DNA from: CAYNFP01 sp964396655
GTDB lineage: Bacteria; Bacillota_I; Bacilli_A; RF39; UBA660
Length of the DNA stretch: 61,659 bases
Assembly (NCBI GenBank): GCA_964396655.1
Contig: CAYNFP010000007.1
Coordinates: 1 to 61,659 of the forward strand
Direction: 5' to 3'
Below are positions 19,287 through 26,490 of this stretch, in pieces. A program made the position numbers and the translations under genes. Position 1 is the first letter of the stretch. Every line of letters begins with the position of its first letter. The notes beneath the pieces are model-generated. The model was given only the letters and a program-made list of their open reading frames with translations. It was not told where the DNA came from and did not search any database.

Positions 19287-19967
19287 CTATAAAATTAACT
19301 TTTTAGTCCTAGAATACACCTCTTCATGTATATCTTCTATAGTTCTTATCTTACAATTTTCTACACAATCAATTCTTTCAAAGTCATATAATTTTGCTAA
19401 TTCCAAATATGCGGCTTCAGCATTTCTTAAATGTTCTTCGCTTGATTCGTGTTGATCAGGAATTTCAGGTCTATTCTTTTTTAATTCTAAAGCATACTCA
19501 TAAGGCATATACAAAAAGAATGTTTTATCTGGTATTGGTAATTCCAATAATTTATATTCTAAAGTTTCTAACCATTTATACATCTCTTCTCTTTCTTCGG
19601 CTGTATGTAGTTTCCCACCTTGATGTCCCATATTTGAATAAACATATCTATCTAGCAAAACATTACAATTATTTTCAAGAAATTCTTTTATTTTATATGA
19701 ATTATATCTTCTGTCAGCTCCAAAATAAAGAGCCGCAACTTTTGGGTCAACATTTGCCGCACCTTCTAAAAACCAACCATCACAGATATATCCCTTTCCT
19801 AAATAAGGACCTCCAACTATTTTCCCCGTTGGAGTATCATACATGGGAAATCCCATTTTCTCTATATTAAAACCTTCTGATTTTAATCTTTCAAATAAAA
19901 GTTTAGTTTGTGTGCCTTTCCCAGAACAATCAGTTCCTTCAATAGTAATTAACTTACCTCTTTCCAT
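19287..19967 (-). CDS. tmk: dTMP kinase
   Basis: Thymidylate kinase (dTMP to dTDP), 226 aa. The P-loop is GTDCSGKGTQ, the DR motif is in LLDRYVYSN, and the LID-like region lies around KKNRPEIPDQHESSEEHL. It lies 2 nt after thyX in the same direction, so the operon makes dTMP and then phosphorylates it. It resembles the clade of larger dNK/tmk-like kinases found in low-GC Firmicutes; specificity for dTMP is inferred mainly from the neighbour. Confidence 0.88.
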   Translation of the reverse strand: MERGKLITIEGTDCSGKGTQTKLLFERLKSEGFNIEKMGFPMYDTPTGKIVGGPYLGKGYICDGWFLEGAANVDPKVAALYFGADRRYNSYKIKEFLENNCNVLLDRYVYSNMGHQGGKLHTAEEREEMYKWLETLEYKLLELPIPDKTFFLYMPYEYALELKKNRPEIPDQHESSEEHLRNAEAAYLELAKLYDFERIDCVENCKIRTIEDIHEEVYSRTKKLIL

Positions 19968-19969
19968 AA

Positions 19970-21181
19970 TTATATTTTCCTTGTTAAAGTTATACCTTCA
20001 GAAAAGAAACAACTTTTTGGACAAATATAATCAGGAAATGTACATCTTGCTCCTTTTGAATATAAATCAATATCTTTTGCTAAAGGATGTCTACTCTGTT
20101 CTAATGCTTCTTTATATTTTAATAAAGTTGCCTTTGTTTGATTCATTATTTCTAATTGTGCAGCTGAGCATAATCTTTCCTTGCACTTTAATATGAAATT
20201 TTCGTAAGTTCCAGATTCTCCAATCATAACAAGTTCTCCTTGAGGTGAAACTTTACTTACTGATTCAATATCTCTTAACCATTCCACAACAAGTTCTGGA
20301 TTACCTTCTATAATAGGCGGTATAAAATATTCTTTTTCTGGTAAAAATTCCATTTGGTAATCTAATGTCCTATGTCTTTGAGCTTGTGCTAATTGTGCAA
20401 ATGATCCTTTGTATTTAGTAGAGTACACATTACCAAAATATTCACTAACAGAATCTAGATTTTCTCTAAACAAAGAAATTGTTCTAGATTTTTCATTTTG
20501 TAAAAGACCATCTACTAATAATCCGGTTTTTTCAACTTCTTCTAAAAATTCTTTTATAGCTTGTAATAATCTAAGTCTAAATTCATCACAAGGAACTGTT
20601 TTTATTTCTTCTAGAAAATAATTCTTAAGCCATGAATATATATAATTTATTTGTCTTAATGATGTTGTGTAAACTAATTGAGTTGGCATAAATACTGTTA
20701 CTAAGTATCTAGCATTTTCTTGAGCTAACTTTTGAATTTTATTGTCATCATAAATATTTCCATATTTGTTTTTTATTTCTATTTTAAAGATTTCAATCCA
20801 TTTATTATAAAGTCTTTCTTCTTCCAAAGTTATAATAGATCCTTCTTGTCTAACTACGGGTGTATATCTTGCAGATTTTTCACTTGTAGTATATTGATGT
20901 TCATTGTTTAATATCATAACCAAGATTTTAGGGATGTCTTGCAAATTAAGACTTACTCCAATATGATCATAAACACTATGGTGACCATTATTTAAAGTCA
21001 TATCAATTCTTCTATTTGTTTTTTCAATTGGCTCATTCTCCAAATGTTTAAATCCTTCTTTGTCATAACAAACCCCTGCCATCTTTCCGCATAAATTAAG
21101 TGCTTTCTCTTTATCAAAAGTACCATCACTTTTTAAAAACATATTTGGTAATATTTCAACCTTTGTTCCAAACTTTTCCAT
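19970..21181 (-). CDS. thyX: FAD-dependent thymidylate synthase, double-length ThyX
   Basis: ThyX-type flavin-dependent thymidylate synthase, 403 aa, almost twice the usual 220-260. The first half has GHHSVYDH (residues 66-73) and the degenerate signature EHQYTTSEKSARY (94-106), which keeps S-x-R-Y but has EHQ where RHR is expected. The second half has FAQLAQAQRHRTLDYQME (RHR at 269-271) without the S-x-R-Y part. So the hallmark motif is split between two ThyX-like repeats. ATG at 21181 is chosen because GGAG lies 8 nt upstream; an ATG at 21202 precedes that site. It is the first gene of the thyX-tmk pair. Confidence 0.85.
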   Translation of the reverse strand: MEKFGTKVEILPNMFLKSDGTFDKEKALNLCGKMAGVCYDKEGFKHLENEPIEKTNRRIDMTLNNGHHSVYDHIGVSLNLQDIPKILVMILNNEHQYTTSEKSARYTPVVRQEGSIITLEEERLYNKWIEIFKIEIKNKYGNIYDDNKIQKLAQENARYLVTVFMPTQLVYTTSLRQINYIYSWLKNYFLEEIKTVPCDEFRLRLLQAIKEFLEEVEKTGLLVDGLLQNEKSRTISLFRENLDSVSEYFGNVYSTKYKGSFAQLAQAQRHRTLDYQMEFLPEKEYFIPPIIEGNPELVVEWLRDIESVSKVSPQGELVMIGESGTYENFILKCKERLCSAAQLEIMNQTKATLLKYKEALEQSRHPLAKDIDLYSKGARCTFPDYICPKSCFFSEGITLTRKI

Positions 21182-21256
21182 ATTAAAAACTCCTTCTATC
21201 ATAAAAATTTATATTACCCTCAATCGATTCTTTATTTCTTAATTTAATTATAGATT

Positions 21257-21281
21257 AAAAAAAATGTTATGGCAACAATTT
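21257..21281 (-). terminator. Terminator after the deoxyribonucleotidase gene
   Basis: Minus-strand AAATTGTT-GCCAT-AACATTT followed by eight T, spanning the stop codon. It closely resembles the gpmI terminator at 21904-21931. Confidence 0.55.
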
Positions 21282-21851
21282 TCTTTTAATTTCTAACCAA
21301 TTCTCTACTCTCTGTGCGCCATATGGTTTAAGATAATCATCAGTCATTTCAGCATTATGATAAGCAGCATATAATAATTTAATTTCTGCAGGATATAAAG
21401 CATTAGTTAAATTAATTAATTTATCATCAATTCTAACGTTAGCCATTATTATACTTTTATCACCTACAAATACAAAACGACTTGGATCAAGAGGTATTGT
21501 TTTAGATAAATAATCATGCTTGTTATGCAAATTCCAACCACAATCTCTTTTTATTTCTGGAAACATCCAATCTGTTACTATAAAAGGTTTGTATATTCCA
21601 CTTTCTTCTAATGCCATTATTGTTTCAACAGAATCAGGCATCAAGATGCATCTTTCATACAAATTAAAACTAGGAAGATAATCATAAAAGAATTCATTTT
21701 TTCTAGATTCAGGAATTACACTTTGCATATAAAAATGATTAAAATATTCTTCTGGATAATTTGCTTTTAAAAATTCGTTTATAGCTAACAACAAACCCCC
21801 TTTTGATATAACCTCATCTTGATCAATCATTACTATCTTTTTTTCTGCCAT
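21267..21851 (-). CDS. 5'(3')-deoxyribonucleotidase-like HAD protein
   Basis: HAD-superfamily phosphatase of the NT5C type, 194 aa. The nucleophile motif is IDQDEV (D-x-D-x-V), motif II is FIVTDWMFPE, and the downstream FVFVGDKSII carries the acidic motif III/IV region. Relatives dephosphorylate dUMP and dTMP. It sits upstream of thyX-tmk in the same direction with its own terminator, consistent with tuning the dTMP pool. GGAGG precedes ATG at 21851. Substrate is inferred. Confidence 0.75.
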   Translation of the reverse strand: MAEKKIVMIDQDEVISKGGLLLAINEFLKANYPEEYFNHFYMQSVIPESRKNEFFYDYLPSFNLYERCILMPDSVETIMALEESGIYKPFIVTDWMFPEIKRDCGWNLHNKHDYLSKTIPLDPSRFVFVGDKSIIMANVRIDDKLINLTNALYPAEIKLLYAAYHNAEMTDDYLKPYGAQRVENWLEIKRKLLP

Positions 21852-21903
21852 ACTAAACCTCCCAAAATTATTTAACCGCTTTTTATCTTTAATTTAAGTA
21901 TAA

Positions 21904-21931
21904 ATGAAAAAAACTGTCATAGCAACAGTTT
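21904..21931 (-). terminator. Terminator of gpmI
   Basis: Minus-strand stem AAACTGT/ACAGTTT (21925-21931 with 21911-21917), loop TGCTATG, then a T-run. Confidence 0.75.
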
Positions 21932-21936
21932 TCTTA

Positions 21937-23448
21937 TTATTGTTCTTTATCTTTAACTATTAAAGATTTACCAGTCATTTCATCTGGTTTTTTTATTTCA
22001 TACATCTCTATAATTGTTGGAATAATATCTGAAAGTTCTCCTTCGGGTGCAATCTTATATTTATTATCACATATTATAAATGGAACTTTATTTGTAGTAT
22101 GACTTGTTACAGGATTGTCATTTTTATCTAACATATATTCTGCATTACCATGATCAGCAGTTATTACTAATTCATAGAAATTTTCTTTTGCTCTCTCTTC
22201 TACTTTTCCAACACAAAAATCACATATTTCTATAGCATCTATTGCGGCTTTTATATTGCCTGTATGTCCAACCATATCTGGATTTGCATAGTTAACAAGT
22301 ATAAAATCAAAATCTTCTTCTATAGCTTTTAACGCCTCAGTAGTAACATCTCCTGCGCTCATTTCTGGTTTCATATCATAAGTTGGAACTTTTGGACTTG
22401 GAACTAAAACTTTAAAATAATTTTTATCAATTAATTCCTTACCTCCATCGAAGAAAAATGTAACATGATTATATTTCTCTGTCTCAGCTATTCTAATTTG
22501 CTTATATTCTAATGAAGCAAGATATTCTCCAAAAGTATTTTTTATTTCTTCGTTTTCATATGCAAATTCTACATTTTTATGTATTTTAAATATAGATGCA
22601 TATTTAACATTTTTAAATTTAACTGTATTAAATATTTTAAAACTTTGATCTGTAAAAGCTTCTATTAATTGTTTCATTCTTTCTGGTCTAAAATTTATAA
22701 ATAATACTCCATCATTTTCGTTTATTTTACTTCCGCCAGTTATTATACTCGCATTAACAAATTCATCTGTTATACTACTTCTATAATGAGCTTCTAAACA
22801 GTTTGAAGAATTTTTAAATTCATTACCCACTCCATAAACCATTGCATTATATGCTTTGGCTGTTCTTTCCCATTTGTTATCCCTATCCATTGCATAGTAT
22901 CTTCCAACTATAGTAGATATTTTCCCTAAATTTAAAGATGCTGCTTTTTCCATAAAGTTATCAATAAAAGCTTTGGCACTTTTAGGTGGAGTATCTCTTC
23001 CATCTGTTATAAAATGAAAGCAAACATTTTTAACACCTTTTAATTTAGCCATTGCTAAAGCAGCATAAAAATGATTAGTACTTGAATGTACTCCTCCATT
23101 TGATATAAGCCCAACTAAATGAAGAGTGCTTTTATTTTGATTAACATGATCTATTAAATTTAATAAAACATCATTTTCAAAAAAATCTTTATTTTTTATC
23201 TTATCGTTTATCAAAGTAAGAGATTGTTTAGTAACTCTTCCACTTCCTATAGTGATGTGTCCTACTTCACTATTACCCATCTGTCCTTTGGGTAATCCAA
23301 CACACTCTCCACTTGCACTAAGTTCTGCACAAGGGTATTCTGACATTAATCTATCTAATACAGGAGTATTAGCTAATTTAACGGCATTACCTTTATATTC
23401 ATCATATATTCCAAATCCATCTAATATTAACAATATGATTTTTTTCAT
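21937..23448 (-). CDS. gpmI: 2,3-bisphosphoglycerate-independent phosphoglycerate mutase
   Basis: Mn-dependent iPGM of glycolysis, 503 aa. The N-terminus is MKKIILLILDGFG, the catalytic Ser60 is in GQMGNSEVGH, and later metal-binding segments are VITADHGNAEYM and VTSHTTNKVPF, plus NYANPDMVGHTG. ATG at 23448 has AAGGTG upstream; a longer frame to 23475 lacks a site. Its own terminator follows. spo0A lies between it and tpiA, unlike the usual pgk-tpiA-gpmI order. Confidence 0.95.
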   Translation of the reverse strand: MKKIILLILDGFGIYDEYKGNAVKLANTPVLDRLMSEYPCAELSASGECVGLPKGQMGNSEVGHITIGSGRVTKQSLTLINDKIKNKDFFENDVLLNLIDHVNQNKSTLHLVGLISNGGVHSSTNHFYAALAMAKLKGVKNVCFHFITDGRDTPPKSAKAFIDNFMEKAASLNLGKISTIVGRYYAMDRDNKWERTAKAYNAMVYGVGNEFKNSSNCLEAHYRSSITDEFVNASIITGGSKINENDGVLFINFRPERMKQLIEAFTDQSFKIFNTVKFKNVKYASIFKIHKNVEFAYENEEIKNTFGEYLASLEYKQIRIAETEKYNHVTFFFDGGKELIDKNYFKVLVPSPKVPTYDMKPEMSAGDVTTEALKAIEEDFDFILVNYANPDMVGHTGNIKAAIDAIEICDFCVGKVEERAKENFYELVITADHGNAEYMLDKNDNPVTSHTTNKVPFIICDNKYKIAPEGELSDIIPTIIEMYEIKKPDEMTGKSLIVKDKEQ

Positions 23449-23529
23449 TAAATTCACCTTAATTAATTCTATCACATGAATTTTATTTTTACAATTCCAT
23501 TAAATTATATGTAATTAAAAAGTAATTAT

Positions 23530-23551
23530 TAAAAAACACACTTAGTGTGTT
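23530..23551 (-). terminator. Terminator of spo0A
   Basis: Minus-strand stem AACACAC/GTGTGTT (23545-23551 with 23535-23541), 3-nt loop, followed by a T-run. It overlaps the spo0A stop. Confidence 0.8.
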
Positions 23552-24311
23552 ATCTAACTTTTAACATATCAAGTCTAAGTTTGTCTGCGATTGTTACTAT
23601 AAATTCTGAATTAGTTGGTTTAGCTCTATCAATATCTACACTATGTCCAAATATTTCTTCCATTAAGTCCCAATCTCCTCTATTCCAACTAACTTCAATT
23701 GCATGTCTTATAGCTCTTTCAACTCTAGACATTGAAGTATCATATATCTTTCCAATAGCAGGATATAACTCTTTAGTAATTCCTCCTATTAAAGAAGGAT
23801 TTTCATAAACTAAAATAATAGCTTCTCTTATATATTGATATCCTTTTATATGAGAAGGTATCCCTAATTCATGCAATAATTTGGTTACAGATTTTTGCAT
23901 ATTATTTTGACTTATATTTATAATATTTCCTTTATTATTAGTTTTTGTTGTTTCAATTATTTTATTTTCTAAATCAAGTAATTCAAAAGGTTTTAAAATA
24001 AAATATTTAACACCATATTCACTAACCTTCCTAATTGTCTCTTCCTGATTAAATGAAGTTATTACTATAACATTTTTACAAATATTCTCTTCTTTTAATT
24101 TTTCTAAAACGTATACACCATCTTTTTTAGGCATTATTAAATCTAATAATATCAAGTCAATGTTTTCCAAATTTTCTTTAATAATATTGTAAGCTTGATT
24201 TCCATCATATGCCTCATAAACCACTTCGATTTCTTTGTTGTCTTCAAAGTAATCTTTAATCATACCAACTAATGCTTTATTGTCATCTACTACTAAAAGC
24301 TTTATTTTCAT
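23550..24311 (-). CDS. spo0A: Sporulation master regulator Spo0A
   Basis: Response regulator, 253 aa. The receiver domain (about 1-120) has DD at 9-10, phospho-acceptor Asp57 in LILLDLIMPK, Thr in IVITSF and Lys in FILKPF. The Spo0A-type DNA-binding domain (about 140-253) is clear from LLHELGIPSHIKGYQYIREA, the recognition-helix region SRVERAIRHAIEVSWNRGD and PTNSEFIVTIADKL. Phosphorylated Spo0A starts sporulation. Three TTTGTC repeats lie upstream at 24386-24425 and may be autoregulatory 0A boxes. Confidence 0.96.
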   Translation of the reverse strand: MKIKLLVVDDNKALVGMIKDYFEDNKEIEVVYEAYDGNQAYNIIKENLENIDLILLDLIMPKKDGVYVLEKLKEENICKNVIVITSFNQEETIRKVSEYGVKYFILKPFELLDLENKIIETTKTNNKGNIINISQNNMQKSVTKLLHELGIPSHIKGYQYIREAIILVYENPSLIGGITKELYPAIGKIYDTSMSRVERAIRHAIEVSWNRGDWDLMEEIFGHSVDIDRAKPTNSEFIVTIADKLRLDMLKVR

Positions 24312-24385
24312 TTTTGGACCCTTTCTATTTCAAAATAATTATACATCTAGCATTATATATTTTGCTATAGGAGAGTTTGTAATCA

Positions 24386-24425
24386 TTTGTCTTATTTTGT
24401 CATATTTTGGCTTAATTTGTCGATT
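24386..24425 (+). promoter_or_regulatory. Candidate Spo0A boxes upstream of spo0A
   Basis: TTTGTC occurs at 24386, 24396 and 24416, the last as TTTGTCGATT, close to the 0A-box core TTTGTCGAA. Spacings of 10 and 20 bp put all on one DNA face. They overlap the 3' end of tpiA and lie 75-115 nt upstream of the spo0A start. Function is inferred. Confidence 0.4.
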
Positions 24426-25114
24426 ATATCTTTTATGTATTTTACATCAGTACTTTTTTTACCTAATCCAACTCCATCACATACTTCTAAAATTTCATTT
24501 ATATTTTCTTTTGTAACTCCAGAAGCATAGTAAACTTCAATATCAAGTTTATATTTTTTTATAAAGTATTCTTTAATCTGAACCACAATTTTTCTTATCA
24601 CATTAATATCTTGATACTCTGAAGAATCTAAAATCCAAGAAGGTTCATATAATATAGATAAGTTTTTTATCTTTACTTCTTCAATATTTTTTAAATAATA
24701 ATTTAATTGTTTTTTAATATAGCTAAATGGGTTTTTAAGTTTTTTTGTCTCTCCAACCATAAGAATTGTATTAAAATTTGAACTTAAACTTTTAAATACT
24801 TTTTCTTTTACTATATTATAACTATCAATACCGTTTTCTATTCTTTCATAATGATTTAATAAAGTATAATTAATACCTAAATTTTTTAAACTTTCTAAAT
24901 TAATTTCTCCAGTATAATTTCCATAATTATATGAATAAAAATTCTGAGCTCCAACTTTGTGCTTATAATCATTAAACATTGATAAATATATTACACTTGG
25001 AAATAAAATTATATCTATATTTTTTGAAGAAACTTTTTCTAATTCTTTTTTATACACTTCTATTTCATTTATATTTAAATAACTTTTATGATTCAATATT
25101 AATTTCTTGTTCAT
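24392..25114 (-). CDS. tpiA: Divergent triosephosphate isomerase
   Basis: TIM-barrel isomerase of dihydroxyacetone phosphate and glyceraldehyde 3-phosphate, 240 aa. The catalytic residues are present: Asn8/Lys10 in LNHK, His88 in LNHYER and Glu157 in LYEPSW. However, the flexible loop that normally reads YEPVWAIGTG is YEPSWILDSS, and the phosphate-binding end is GVGLGKKS instead of GGxSL. It overlaps pgk by 4 nt. Identity is supported by both motifs and context; activity is probable but loop 6 is unusual. Confidence 0.85.
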   Translation of the reverse strand: MNKKLILNHKSYLNINEIEVYKKELEKVSSKNIDIILFPSVIYLSMFNDYKHKVGAQNFYSYNYGNYTGEINLESLKNLGINYTLLNHYERIENGIDSYNIVKEKVFKSLSSNFNTILMVGETKKLKNPFSYIKKQLNYYLKNIEEVKIKNLSILYEPSWILDSSEYQDINVIRKIVVQIKEYFIKKYKLDIEVYYASGVTKENINEILEVCDGVGLGKKSTDVKYIKDIIDKLSQNMTK

Positions 25115-26247
25115 TTTAAAACCTCCAATGATTTAAATTTTTTACCCTCTAAATATTCAAGCGTTGCTCCTCCTCCAGTAGATATATAGTAAAAATTTAA
25201 ATTGTATTTTTTCGCAGCATTTCCGGTATCTCCTCCTGCTATCACAGTTTTAATATTATTATGGCTTAAATATTCTAATATATTCTTTGTACCATTTTCA
25301 TATTCTTTTACTTCAAACATTCCCATAGGGCCATTCCATACAACAAAGTCATTTAAACTTATTAAAGATTTATATAGTTCTATTGTTTTAGGGCCTATAT
25401 CAAATCCTGTATCTTCATCATTCATTTTATCTATATCTTTTATTCCATTATCTGTCTTAACATCAATTGGTAATATAATTTTATTTCCATATTTATTTAA
25501 CATTTCTTTAGCGTATTCTAACTTCTCTTCATTTAATAAACTTTTGCCAATATTTAAACCTTTAGACTTTAAGAATGTATATGACATTCCTCCACCTATA
25601 ATAATCTTCTTACTTTTATTAATAAGGTTTTCTATAACGCCAAGTTTGTCACCTATTTTTGCTCCACCAAGTATTATAACTTTATCATCATAATTTAAAA
25701 TACTTTCTAACATATTTAATTCTTTATCAACTAAAAATCCAGTAGTACCTCCAAGTATTTTAGGTATACCATAAGTTGAAGCGTGCGCTCTATGCATTGA
25801 CCCAAATGCTTCCATAACAAAAGTATCTCCTAAAGATGCCCAATACTTAGAAAGTTCTTCATCACATCCACTTTCTAAATTATTAGGAATATCTTCAAAT
25901 CTGGTATTTTCAACTAATAAAACATCTCCATTATTTAAAGAATTAACTAATTGTTCTAATTCCATACCTCTAGTCACTTTACTAAATTTAACTTCTTTAT
26001 TTAATAATTTAGATAATTCAATACTCACAGGATATAAACTATTTTTTTTCCAATCATCTTCTGTTTTAATCTTTCCTAAATGAGATAATAAAATTAACTT
26101 GGCTTCACTTTCAATTAAATAATTAATTGTTTTTAAACTTTCAACAATTCTATTGTTATCCATAATAAAACCATTTTCAATAGGTACATTAAAATCCACT
26201 CTTACTATTGCTTTTTTCCCTTTATAAAATTCTTTTGATTTTAACAT
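25111..26247 (-). CDS. pgk: Phosphoglycerate kinase
   Basis: PGK, 378 aa, makes ATP from 1,3-bisphosphoglycerate. Recognised from KAIVRVDFNVPIENG, the substrate-site HLGK and the C-terminal nucleotide-site VIAGGDTGNAAKKY and ISTGGGATLEYLEGK. It is slightly short for the family (about 390-395). GAGGTG precedes the start, and it overlaps tpiA by 4 nt, so the two are coupled. Confidence 0.96.
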   Translation of the reverse strand: MLKSKEFYKGKKAIVRVDFNVPIENGFIMDNNRIVESLKTINYLIESEAKLILLSHLGKIKTEDDWKKNSLYPVSIELSKLLNKEVKFSKVTRGMELEQLVNSLNNGDVLLVENTRFEDIPNNLESGCDEELSKYWASLGDTFVMEAFGSMHRAHASTYGIPKILGGTTGFLVDKELNMLESILNYDDKVIILGGAKIGDKLGVIENLINKSKKIIIGGGMSYTFLKSKGLNIGKSLLNEEKLEYAKEMLNKYGNKIILPIDVKTDNGIKDIDKMNDEDTGFDIGPKTIELYKSLISLNDFVVWNGPMGMFEVKEYENGTKNILEYLSHNNIKTVIAGGDTGNAAKKYNLNFYYISTGGGATLEYLEGKKFKSLEVLK

Positions 26248-26273
26248 AATAGTTCACCTCTAATAATATTATA

Positions 26274-26310
26274 AAATAAAAAGAATAATTTATAAATTAT
26301 TCTTTATTTG
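26274..26310. terminator. Bidirectional hairpin between the surface gene and pgk
   Basis: Perfect inverted repeat AGAATAATTTA/TAAATTATTCT at 26282-26303, flanked by T-rich sequence on the minus strand. It would stop transcripts of the surface gene before pgk. A smaller stem (GGTTTA/TAAACC) lies at about 26310-26330. Confidence 0.6.
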
Positions 26311-26365
26311 GTTTACATTAAAATAAACCAGCTTATAATATTTTTATAAAAAAACTCAAACAGTT

Positions 26366-26490
26366 TTAACGAGTCAACACAATCGAACGAAACGAAACGT
26401 TGCTGTAGCCGTTCCCGGCGTTGCGGTCCAAATCGAATCCACCAGCACCCACGCCGGAGGTAAGAGAGCCTCCACGGAGGAACCACGAAT
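26366..26490 (-). other. DGR-like variable region at the 3' end of the surface gene
   Basis: By my count 68 of 120 bases in 26371-26490 are G or C (57%), while the flanks are near 30-35%. In the coding sense, nine of ten consecutive codons (26428 down to 26399, encoding D R N A G N G Y S N) end in C, the signature left by adenine mutagenesis of an AAC-rich template. The patch ends exactly at the stop codon and is followed by a small hairpin at 26352-26368. No template repeat or reverse transcriptase is in the window. Confidence 0.6.
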
